This document shows positions 1-6,995 of a stretch of 7,272 nucleotides of DNA, one piece after another; position 1 is the stretch's first letter; every line of letters starts with the position of its first letter. The stretch comes from JAYEJW01 sp034716535 (lineage in GTDB: Bacteria; Pseudomonadota; Gammaproteobacteria; Chromatiales; Chromatiaceae). The stretch is taken from NCBI GenBank assembly GCA_034716535.1, contig JAYEJW010000528.1:1-7272 (forward strand). The letters run 5' to 3'. The notes under the pieces are model-generated. The model worked only from the letters and a program-made list of their open reading frames with translations. It was not told where the DNA came from and searched no databases. Both the position numbers and the translations under genes were made by a program.

Positions 1-3000
1 CTCCCGGTTGACGTCCACGTAGGGGGGCGGGGGAGGGTCGCCGGTCATGGCCATGGGACGCCGATAGTAGAAGTCGTCGTGACTGCGTCCGCGGCAGAAG
101 GTCAGGGCGAGGGACAGACCCGCGCCGCGGCGACCCGCCCGGCCCACTCGCTGCTGGTAGTTGAAGCGACGCGGTGGCATGTTGGCAAGCATCACCGCTT
201 GGAGACCGCCGATGTCCACCCCGGCCTCCATGGTGGTGGTGACGGACAGCATGTCGATGCCGGTCGGTTGCTTGGGCTCTTCCTCCAGAAAGATCTCCTG
301 AAAGCGACACTGGCGATCCAGCCGCTGATCCTTGTCCGTCTGACCCGTCAGCTCCGCCACATTGAAGCGAAACGCGGGACCCGAGTGATCCGAGAGATAG
401 ACGTAGTAGTCGAACACCTGGGGCCGCGGGGATTTCACCAGGTCGCCGCTGCAATGATGGCAGACGCCGTTGGAAGGCTGGAGATAGAAGGTCCGGCAAT
501 GGGGGCAGCGCCAGCCAGAGACCTCGCCGCCCTCCCCCGGCTCGGGCAAGCGCATGGTCAGAACGTCGGGAGCCAAGCGACAGTTGTAGTGGCCCCCGAC
601 GATGGCGCCGCGATCCTTCAGGGTCTGCTTCACCGTGTTCGACGGAACCCCAACATTCGCGAGGTACTGGCCGACCCAGCTTGGAAACTTGTCTTCGTTT
701 CCGTCAGTGTTCCAGCGCTGACCTGCGGCCGTATAGCCGCGCAATCTGTGTATACGACGCTCTCCCAGCATGCGGATGCTCGTATCGACCGCCTGCCGGA
801 GCTTGTCGCCCAATCCACCTAAGTCGTGGCAGCTGACCCAGGCCTGCCCAAGCCCCTCGGCGGTTCGCGCTCTGTGCGGAAACAGGGCATACATGAGTTC
901 GGCCAGGAGCGCGAGGGAGAGACTGGCATAGAGGCTGTCACCCTCGGGCGGCAGCTCGGCGCCCTTGATCGGCGCCTCATCCACGTCGTCGGGCCAGGCA
1001 AAGAGCTCATACCAGTGGTGGCGCTTCCCACCCTGATCCCGGAAGGATTGCCAGCAGTAGACGATACCACCCGGATGAACCCCGCGGCGCAACAGGGTCG
1101 TCAATACCGCGTCGCGCACCGCCGTCAGCGGCATGCTGTGAGGGTAGCTGGCGATCATCCGGTGGAGACGCTTTTCAACTTCCGGATCATCCGGTTCCAT
1201 GTCCAGTGCCCAGCCCTTCAGGACGGATGCGATACCGCGATCTGCGGCCGCTGCGGCTCGGCCCTTTCGGTCCAGGTATTCCATGGGCGCACCCATACAG
1301 CGCTGGGCCTCGACGTCCTCTTGCAACTGAGGATTCGTCGCCAAGCGATCCAGTAAAGCAGGCACCTTGGTGACAAGACGGGCCAGCATTGCGACGAACG
1401 GCTCCCAGAAGGTCCTTGGCGCCCCCAGCATGGCGATTCGGATCAGGTCTCGATAGTGGTCGTTCTCCACCCCGGCTGCCAGCTTGGCCGCGTCCTGACG
1501 GCTGTCGGTGAACAGGACCAGCTTACGCTCGGGTCGCTCGCCTCCCTGTGGCATCTCCCGGGCAAGGCCCGTGGACAATACCTGGCAGGCCTTCTGAAAG
1601 CCCGTACGATGGTTGCGCAGGGGGGTCGGATTACGATCCCGGCGACGGTAATCCGCGTCGCAGTTGGGACATTTGGGAGGCATGGCCGGGACCTTGTCCG
1701 AATCCGGGTCCACCCGGTAGACCCAGCCGCTCAAAGATTCCGCGCCCGGCACGACCGATCCACACAGCAAGCCCGAGTAGGGATGGAGATGGGCCTCGTT
1801 CCAACGATGCCGGCGCTTATCCGCGGTGTAGTTATCGAATCCCTGCGCTGGCGTCTGGTCAGAGCGCGGCCAAAACAGGCGATAGCTGGCGTTGGTCTTA
1901 CGTTCGAGCTCACTGCTGAGTGTCTTGAGTCCGGTGTCCGCCGTGAGAATCTCGTTGTGTCCGTGGGGCCCTGGCGAAACATGCCCCCCCAGGAAGACCT
2001 CGCCGCAGCACTCGCAGACCACCAGATCCAGCACCCGCCCGCCGCAGGAGCAACTGAGCTTGTGGGTGGCGTGCAGGGCCCCGATGGGGGGGTTGGTCTC
2101 ACCATCTCTGGCTCGCTCCTCGGGCAGACAATCGGGATCATCGCAGTCCGGATTGCTGCAGGCCCACAGATTCTGGTGATTGTGATAAAAGAGATGGCCG
2201 CGGACGGGGGTCACGGAGCGGTCGTCCTGCTCGCCGCGCCGTGACAGGGCCAAGGCCAGCAGCAGGCCCCGCAATGGCTTGGAAACCCCGGCCGCCGGCT
2301 CGGTTGCGAACGGATTCCAGGGTGGAGCCGATGCGTCGAACAGAATCTGGTCGAGGCGCGTCAAGGGCACCGCGCGCACCTGTCCGCCGGCGGCCTCACG
2401 AACCGCGTCGCGCAGGGCGTCGCCAGCGTCGATCTTCTGGAGGGCGGTTCCCAGCAGCACGTGCCGATCCGTCTGTCGCTTGTCGACGTCGGCCAACTCC
2501 AGGGCAAGCTTGGTCATCGCCGACGCGATCTCCTCCGGAGCATCCACCGGCGGCCGCCAGGGGACATGATCGGGCCCCAGGGCCGCCAGGGACGCGGCAT
2601 CGATGGCCTCGCAGAATCCCTGGAAGGCACCGGCATTCAGGCTCAGCAGCTCCCGGGCACCCCGTTTGGGATCGATCTGAGGGTTGTTGACGATGACGAA
2701 CCTGTCCCTCGGCCGGCCGAAGAACTCCTCCAGGAACCGGCGAGACTTGTCGTCCTCCTCGATGGAGGCCGAAGTGGTCAGGATGCGCAGCTGATCCAAC
2801 TCGGGCGTAAGCCCGAGTCGATGCAGGAGCAGGCGCAGGACGTAGCCAACCTCTGTGCCCTGGGTGCCGCGGTAGGCGTGCAGCTCGTCCACGATCAGGT
2901 GGAAACGGTTGGCGCTGTCCTGGCTCAGCCAGTCCCTGGTCTGCTCAAAGATCTGCTCTTCCACCTGCCGGTTGAGCATGATGTTGAGCATGGAGTAGTT

Positions 3001-3915
3001 GGTGATCAGGATATCCGGCGGGGTTTCCTGCATATCCCAACGGGACCACATCTCCCCGGAGTCCAGGGCCGGGAAGAAATAGCGCACCTCCTCCAAGTGC
3101 TTCTTCTCCAAGCCTTCGGCCAAGTCCAGCTTGTCCTGTATGGCCTGCTCGCGCCTGTGGATGTCCCGCAGAGCCCGGGCCAGCTCCTTGGTCTTGGCCC
3201 GATTTCCTGGTTGCCCGGACACGGGGGTGGGCCCGGTATAGCGGCCAAATAAGATCCGGTTCCTGCCTCGTTCATTATCCAGCCAGCGGGTGGTTTCGGG
3301 GTTGTCCAGGGCTCGCCGCAGTCGTCTCAGCTGATCCTCGACCAAGGCGTTGAGGGGATACAGGATGAGTGCTCGCATGGCGTGGGGGCGCCGGCTGTGC
3401 TCAAACTGGCCCACCTTCCGCTTGGGAGTACCGCGTTCCTCTTCCGGCTCTCGCCACCACTCCCGCCCCGGCTCGGCTTGGCCCATATCCGGCCAGGAGC
3501 CCATCTCCCGGGCCAGTTCGGCGAACAGGGGCAGCAGGAAGCACTCGGTCTTGCCGGAGCCGGTGCCCGTGGTGACTACCAGGTCCTTATCGGACAGGGC
3601 CGTCGCCAGACTGCGGTCCTGGTGCTCGTAAAGCTCCACCCCCTGAGGCACTAGGTCTCGCGCCAGGACCTCGAAGCCTTCGTACTCCTGCCCCAGCGCG
3701 GCGGCGGTCTGGCGCAGGGTGCGACCGCTGGACGGGTAGACGGGCATGGGCTCGATCAGGGGCGGCTGGGTCAGGTGCGCCCCGTCCAGGTCCTCGTTGT
3801 TCAGGAGGCGCTCGCGCTCCTTGTTGAGTGCCTCGAACCGCAGGGGAAACGCGCTCTCGATGTAGCCGCGATAGATGTGCTTCAGCCTCATGTGGCTGCC
3901 GATCAGGTCATACAT
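1..3915 (-). CDS. Giant SF2 DEAD/DEAH-box helicase of the DruE/DrmA/MrfA group, 3' end cut off by the window
   Basis: This is the first 1305 residues of a very large ATP-dependent nucleic-acid helicase or translocase, open without a stop to the window edge. Motifs in order: Q-motif YEHQ (Q99), Walker A TTGTGSGKT (K122), motif Ia YPLNALVEDQ (186-195), motif Ib PPDILITNYSMLN (299-311), motif II VDELHAYRGTQG (D343-E344-L-H), motif III TTSAS (380-384), RecA2 entry LFTDSRQDAAKLAAG (about 801-815), motif V TTTMEAGVDIGG (1226-1237) and motif VI QQRVGRAGRRG (1254-1264), followed by CRGRSHDDFYYR. Likely zinc ligands lie at C586/C591/C596, C622/C624/C634/C636/C637, C749-PN-C752, and C1137-PH-C1140 with C1152-HH-C1155. 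The roughly 415-residue stretches between motifs III and IV and between IV and V are far longer than in an ordinary DEAD helicase. The ATG at 3915 overlaps the previous gene by 13 bases and follows a strong ribosome binding site. Helicase function is certain. Placement near DruE of Druantia, rather than DrmA of DISARM, is inference from family memory and gene order. The C-terminus, where a DUF1998-type domain would lie, is outside the window. Confidence 0.96.
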   Translation of the reverse strand, partial: MYDLIGSHMRLKHIYRGYIESAFPLRFEALNKERERLLNNEDLDGAHLTQPPLIEPMPVYPSSGRTLRQTAAALGQEYEGFEVLARDLVPQGVELYEHQDRSLATALSDKDLVVTTGTGSGKTECFLLPLFAELAREMGSWPDMGQAEPGREWWREPEEERGTPKRKVGQFEHSRRPHAMRALILYPLNALVEDQLRRLRRALDNPETTRWLDNERGRNRILFGRYTGPTPVSGQPGNRAKTKELARALRDIHRREQAIQDKLDLAEGLEKKHLEEVRYFFPALDSGEMWSRWDMQETPPDILITNYSMLNIMLNRQVEEQIFEQTRDWLSQDSANRFHLIVDELHAYRGTQGTEVGYVLRLLLHRLGLTPELDQLRILTTSASIEEDDKSRRFLEEFFGRPRDRFVIVNNPQIDPKRGARELLSLNAGAFQGFCEAIDAASLAALGPDHVPWRPPVDAPEEIASAMTKLALELADVDKRQTDRHVLLGTALQKIDAGDALRDAVREAAGGQVRAVPLTRLDQILFDASAPPWNPFATEPAAGVSKPLRGLLLALALSRRGEQDDRSVTPVRGHLFYHNHQNLWACSNPDCDDPDCLPEERARDGETNPPIGALHATHKLSCSCGGRVLDLVVCECCGEVFLGGHVSPGPHGHNEILTADTGLKTLSSELERKTNASYRLFWPRSDQTPAQGFDNYTADKRRHRWNEAHLHPYSGLLCGSVVPGAESLSGWVYRVDPDSDKVPAMPPKCPNCDADYRRRDRNPTPLRNHRTGFQKACQVLSTGLAREMPQGGERPERKLVLFTDSRQDAAKLAAGVENDHYRDLIRIAMLGAPRTFWEPFVAMLARLVTKVPALLDRLATNPQLQEDVEAQRCMGAPMEYLDRKGRAAAAADRGIASVLKGWALDMEPDDPEVEKRLHRMIASYPHSMPLTAVRDAVLTTLLRRGVHPGGIVYCWQSFRDQGGKRHHWYELFAWPDDVDEAPIKGAELPPEGDSLYASLSLALLAELMYALFPHRARTAEGLGQAWVSCHDLGGLGDKLRQAVDTSIRMLGERRIHRLRGYTAAGQRWNTDGNEDKFPSWVGQYLANVGVPSNTVKQTLKDRGAIVGGHYNCRLAPDVLTMRLPEPGEGGEVSGWRCPHCRTFYLQPSNGVCHHCSGDLVKSPRPQVFDYYVYLSDHSGPAFRFNVAELTGQTDKDQRLDRQCRFQEIFLEEEPKQPTGIDMLSVTTTMEAGVDIGGLQAVMLANMPPRRFNYQQRVGRAGRRGAGLSLALTFCRGRSHDDFYYRRPMAMTGDPPPPPYVDVNRE

Positions 3916-5243
3916 GGTCCCTCTCCCTTCGCAAATCCTGTCCCCAGCCTGTCCGCCAAGTGCCGAGCCAGGGCCTCCCCCACTCGGCGGTAGCGCAGAT
4001 AGCCGCGGTCATAGGCAGGCAGCCAGCCGGACGCCAACACCAGCGCCCGCTCGTAAAGCAGAGGCCAACGCTGGGAAACTGGCACCAACAGATCCTGGGT
4101 CGGCGGATCAAGCGTCACCCGCAGCCGCTCGCCAGTTTCCAGGGCCAAGGCCGCGAACTTGAGCCCGGTCAGGTCCGCCCGGTGCCAGCGCTGATTGGCC
4201 GAATCGAACAGGGCCTGCCACAACAAGCGATTGGCCTCGCCGAGGAAGCGATAGAGCCCGGAGGGTCCGCGATAGCCCGTGTCCGTCTCGCGCAGGGACT
4301 GGTCCGGTTGCCAGGTCCGGCCGTCGAAGCGCTGCAAGGTCCCGCCCCCGAGACTGGGACGATCCAGCCGCGAGAGACCGGCGACCCAATCGGGCAGGGA
4401 CGGCAGGAAATCGGCGAGGATCTGCGCAGCCGGTCCCGCCGGTTCCAAGTCGTCCAGGGCTTCGAGTGCGTCCTCCGGCATCGCGATACGCGCCGGCCCC
4501 GCCCCCCCGGGCTGAATCGATCGCTCGGCGCTTTCGATACCATCCGCAAGCGAGTCGTCTCCGGGCCCCCGAGCACCGGCGAGAAATCCCACGTCATCTT
4601 CCAGTATGGGAGTGACCCAGCAGCGCGGCGCCACGGACCAGCGATTATCCTGGGCGCGACTCTCCAGGTGACCCAGAAGCACCAAATTGCGAGCGATGCC
4701 GGCAGGGCTCAGGTAATCGGAGCAGAGTTCCAGCATCTCGATCGCGGCCGCAAACTCCGACCAACTGCCTTTACCCCGCGCGGACAGCCACCAAAGCAGC
4801 TGCTCGAAGGGGCGATCGTCGATCACTTCATCGGCCTGGCCGCCGACGGTCTCCTCCCATTGCTCCAGGGTCGGCGGCGGCGGGGGAATCTCGGTTTCTT
4901 TGTAGCGAAACCAAAATCCCTCCATGGAGACCTCGCTGGTTGCCGTCATGGGTTTGATTTGTGCCCCTTCGAGCAATTGAGGAGAAAGCCGACGGAAGCC
5001 AATCCGCTTGAGAAACTCCCGATCCCCGGCGGGCGCCAGCTTGGTGCCTTCGTCGGGTGCCAGATCGATACCGAGAAACAGATAGAGCTCACCTCCCCCT
5101 CGCGTTCGTCCGCGCTGAGGTCTTTCGTAGCGCACGACGGGGTAGCGGTGCGCCAAGTGCTCGTCACGGATATGGGAACGGATACGCTCAAGGTTCTGTT
5201 CGAGCGTACCAACGGTGGGAATACAGATATAACGACGGTTCAT
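3903..5243 (-). CDS. Operon protein of unknown function with a probable winged-helix segment, 446 residues
   Basis: I cannot assign this protein to a named family. It has no signal peptide or membrane segment, so it should be cytoplasmic. The N-terminal part (1-115) looks like a mixed alpha/beta domain with a hydrophobic strand ELYLFLGIDLAP (52-63). A proline run (EIPPPPP, 118-124) acts as a linker. Residues about 146-210 (EQLLWWLSARGKGSW, then SPAGIARNLVLLGHLES, then RWSVAPRCWV) follow a winged-helix pattern of helices, recognition helix and beta wing. Residues about 220-270 are acidic and probably flexible. The C-terminal block (325-435), including RWPLLYERALVLASGWLP, is well packed and looks conserved. 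The ATG overlaps the upstream stop as ATGA, and the 3' end overlaps the helicase start by 13 bases, so the product probably works with that helicase. By position it would match DruG if the locus is Druantia type II-like. That is inference only. A DNA-sensing or adaptor role fits the winged helix but is unproven. Confidence 0.9.
   Translation of the reverse strand: MNRRYICIPTVGTLEQNLERIRSHIRDEHLAHRYPVVRYERPQRGRTRGGGELYLFLGIDLAPDEGTKLAPAGDREFLKRIGFRRLSPQLLEGAQIKPMTATSEVSMEGFWFRYKETEIPPPPPTLEQWEETVGGQADEVIDDRPFEQLLWWLSARGKGSWSEFAAAIEMLELCSDYLSPAGIARNLVLLGHLESRAQDNRWSVAPRCWVTPILEDDVGFLAGARGPGDDSLADGIESAERSIQPGGAGPARIAMPEDALEALDDLEPAGPAAQILADFLPSLPDWVAGLSRLDRPSLGGGTLQRFDGRTWQPDQSLRETDTGYRGPSGLYRFLGEANRLLWQALFDSANQRWHRADLTGLKFAALALETGERLRVTLDPPTQDLLVPVSQRWPLLYERALVLASGWLPAYDRGYLRYRRVGEALARHLADRLGTGFAKGEGPCMT
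3919..3930 (-). promoter_or_regulatory. Ribosome binding site of the giant helicase gene
   Basis: The minus strand reads GAAGGGAGAGGG, and its 3' end lies 3 bases before the ATG at 3915. The GGGAG core is about 8 bases from the start. The site lies inside the 3' end of the preceding gene, so translation of the two is probably coupled. It supports the ATG at 3915 over the next in-frame ATG at 3891. Confidence 0.7.
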
Positions 5244-6973
5244 CCGGATGCTCCTTCATCGGCCAGCTCTTCATACTCCCGAATGACGGCTCCCTGGATC
5301 GCGAAACCCGGTCCCTCCGCGACAAGCTCCTGGTCTCCCTGCACCGGCTCCAACGCGTCCCACGCGACGATATGAAAGCTGCGCACCCGCAACGGTGTCG
5401 CCCCGTCTACGGCCGGGTCCTGATCCCCGGGAAGCACCTCCAACAGGTAATCCCCCGCCGGCAGATCTGGAGGCAGGGCCATCTCTTGCTCACCCACCAG
5501 GGCTTCGATGGGCAGAGTCTCCTTCCTGTCCGCCCGGCGGATGCTCATCCAGTGGCGGCCGAACACCGCAGTGTGCACGGAAGGAGGATGCCCTTGCATC
5601 CAGCTGTTCCGGAAAGGACCCGGCAACCCGCCACGGAAGTTGATGCCGATGGCGAATCGGGACGGACGCAGCTCATCGAACAGCTCGGGGAAGACCGGGT
5701 TGACATGCTCCCAGCTGGGGGAGAGCACCTTGCAGTCGTGCCACTCCAGCCAATCCGGGAGGCCGGGGACCTGTCGGGGTTCGCCTTTCCACTGGAGCAG
5801 CCCCTCCTCCCTGAGCAAGTCGAGCTGCTCTGCGCACTTGAAACGTCCAAGAATGATGAAGGTCTCCCCCAGCTCCGGTTCACGCCAGGTGGCATAATCG
5901 CCGCGCGAGGGATCGTCGGGGTCTCGCACCAGGATCCAGTGCTCCCGCTCCGGTACCGAGATCTCGTCGAGCGCCGCAAGCCCTTCGATGCGCAACGCCG
6001 AGACCCGTGTCAGGAGATCAGGGACCGCCAAGGGCTTGGTCCAAAGCCCTTTGAATCGCTCGAGCGGTAGACGAGCGGTGTCGGTGAGCACTGCGGCCCC
6101 CTCAACCGGAATGTCGCCTGGGAACTGGAGAAAGGCCAAGAAACGGGCCGCACCGGTCAACGGGTGGACCATCCGATACAGGCCGCAACGGGGACGGCCC
6201 GCTCCCGAACTGCGCCTTCCTCCGCCTTGTTCATCCAGGTCCGCGACCAGCTCGGCGACGGCGCGGCCAAGAGCGTTTCTGCGATCGGGATCGGGACTCT
6301 CGAGGGTGGCACGAAGATTGGCCGTCAGGCCGTGGGTCTCATGACGAGCCAGCCAGCTCAGGTGTCTGGAATGATCCCAGCGACGGGCCTCAACCAACAG
6401 GGCTGGCCGATCGCCGTAAGTCCGAATCAGGTTGTTCCGGTCTGCGGCCCGCAGCAGAGTCTGGCTCCGCGCATAGTTGATGTACTGCGTGGCCCCCTGC
6501 CCGGGATAGGCGGTGGGGGTCCAGCGACCGGCAATGAGCCACTGATTCCAAATTTCCCAGAAACGTTCTTCGTACTTGGGCTCGAATCCCGCAGGTCGCC
6601 CCTGCTCCTGTAGCGACAGGCCGAGTCGCCGGCGCAAGGGGACGAAGAAATTATTGGCCGCGGCCGCCTGGTCATCGCCCATGTCGTAGGCCGCCAACAC
6701 CAGGGTCGCAAGCAGTCCGACGCAGCTCGGAGGGCCTTTGGAACCGGCAGCGAACAGCGCACTCGAATTGATCCGCTGGGAGCGCACACAGGTCTCTCGA
6801 ACGGCGGCAAGAAATGCCTCCAGCGATTCCTCGCCATCCGCATAGTTCAAGCGATAAAGCCCGATACGTTGGATACGTTCCTCGTCAATATCCAAGTAGA
6901 CGGGAGATCCCTGCTCCACATCGGCCGTAACTGCATGGACGATCTCACGGTTCCAATCGAGGTAAGCAGTCAC
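5240..6973 (-). CDS. Operon protein of unknown function with aromatic-rich N-terminal block and probable beta-sandwich C-terminus, 577 residues
   Basis: I do not recognise a named family. Residues 1-70 are mixed alpha/beta. Residues 84-98 form a hydrophobic helix that is too short and interrupted to be a clear membrane anchor. A compact, conserved-looking block at 107-185 contains NNFFVPLRRRLGL, FEPKYEERFWEIWNQWL and INYARSQTLLRAADR. It is rich in W, Y and R, as in a scaffold or nucleic-acid-facing surface. Residues about 245-262 (GGGRRSSGAGRPR) are a basic flexible linker. The C-terminal part (about 340-540) alternates short beta-like stretches with turns. It includes RGGLPGPFRNSWMQGHPPSV (447-466) and LPAGDYLLEVLP (504-515), which suggests an immunoglobulin-like beta-sandwich. 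I chose the GTG at 6973 because GAAGGGAGGG lies 7 bases upstream. A GTG at 6994 would add seven residues but has no such spacing. The stop overlaps the next start as ATGA. By position it could be the DruF equivalent of a Druantia type II-like locus (inference). No catalytic motif is visible. Confidence 0.9.
   Translation of the reverse strand: MTAYLDWNREIVHAVTADVEQGSPVYLDIDEERIQRIGLYRLNYADGEESLEAFLAAVRETCVRSQRINSSALFAAGSKGPPSCVGLLATLVLAAYDMGDDQAAAANNFFVPLRRRLGLSLQEQGRPAGFEPKYEERFWEIWNQWLIAGRWTPTAYPGQGATQYINYARSQTLLRAADRNNLIRTYGDRPALLVEARRWDHSRHLSWLARHETHGLTANLRATLESPDPDRRNALGRAVAELVADLDEQGGGRRSSGAGRPRCGLYRMVHPLTGAARFLAFLQFPGDIPVEGAAVLTDTARLPLERFKGLWTKPLAVPDLLTRVSALRIEGLAALDEISVPEREHWILVRDPDDPSRGDYATWREPELGETFIILGRFKCAEQLDLLREEGLLQWKGEPRQVPGLPDWLEWHDCKVLSPSWEHVNPVFPELFDELRPSRFAIGINFRGGLPGPFRNSWMQGHPPSVHTAVFGRHWMSIRRADRKETLPIEALVGEQEMALPPDLPAGDYLLEVLPGDQDPAVDGATPLRVRSFHIVAWDALEPVQGDQELVAEGPGFAIQGAVIREYEELADEGASG
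5251..5257 (-). promoter_or_regulatory. Ribosome binding site of the 446-residue gene
   Basis: The minus strand reads GAAGGAG, 7 bases before the ATG at 5243. It lies inside the last codons of the upstream gene. Together with the ATGA stop/start overlap it indicates coupled translation. Confidence 0.75.
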
Positions 6974-6980
6974 CTTTCGT

Positions 6981-6990
6981 CCCTCCCTTC
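6981..6990 (-). promoter_or_regulatory. Ribosome binding site that decides the start of the 577-residue gene
   Basis: The minus strand reads GAAGGGAGGG, then a 7-base spacer, then GTG at 6973. The competing in-frame GTG at 6994 lies upstream of this site, only one base after the previous stop, and has no comparable site at normal distance. Confidence 0.7.
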
Positions 6991-6995
6991 TCACG

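Noticed and set aside
79..3252. Long plus-strand frames at 79-822, 826-1356, 1456-2244 and 2461-3252
   Set aside because: All lie opposite the helicase frame, whose motifs (Walker A through motif VI) prove the coding strand. The plus-strand products have no recognisable domains.
3828..5375. 515-residue open frame on the plus strand
   Set aside because: It lies antisense to the 446-residue gene. The protein is low-complexity in R, P, G, Q and S with no domain, and it crosses the gene junctions. This is a typical shadow in GC-rich DNA, while the minus-strand genes have starts, ribosome binding sites and coherent protein composition.
5057..6070. 337-residue plus-strand open frame
   Set aside because: It is antisense to the 577- and 446-residue genes, spans their junction, and has no supporting ribosome binding site or domain.
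6974..6994. GTG at 6994 as start of the 577-residue protein
   Set aside because: The strong ribosome binding site lies downstream of it and is correctly spaced for the GTG at 6973.
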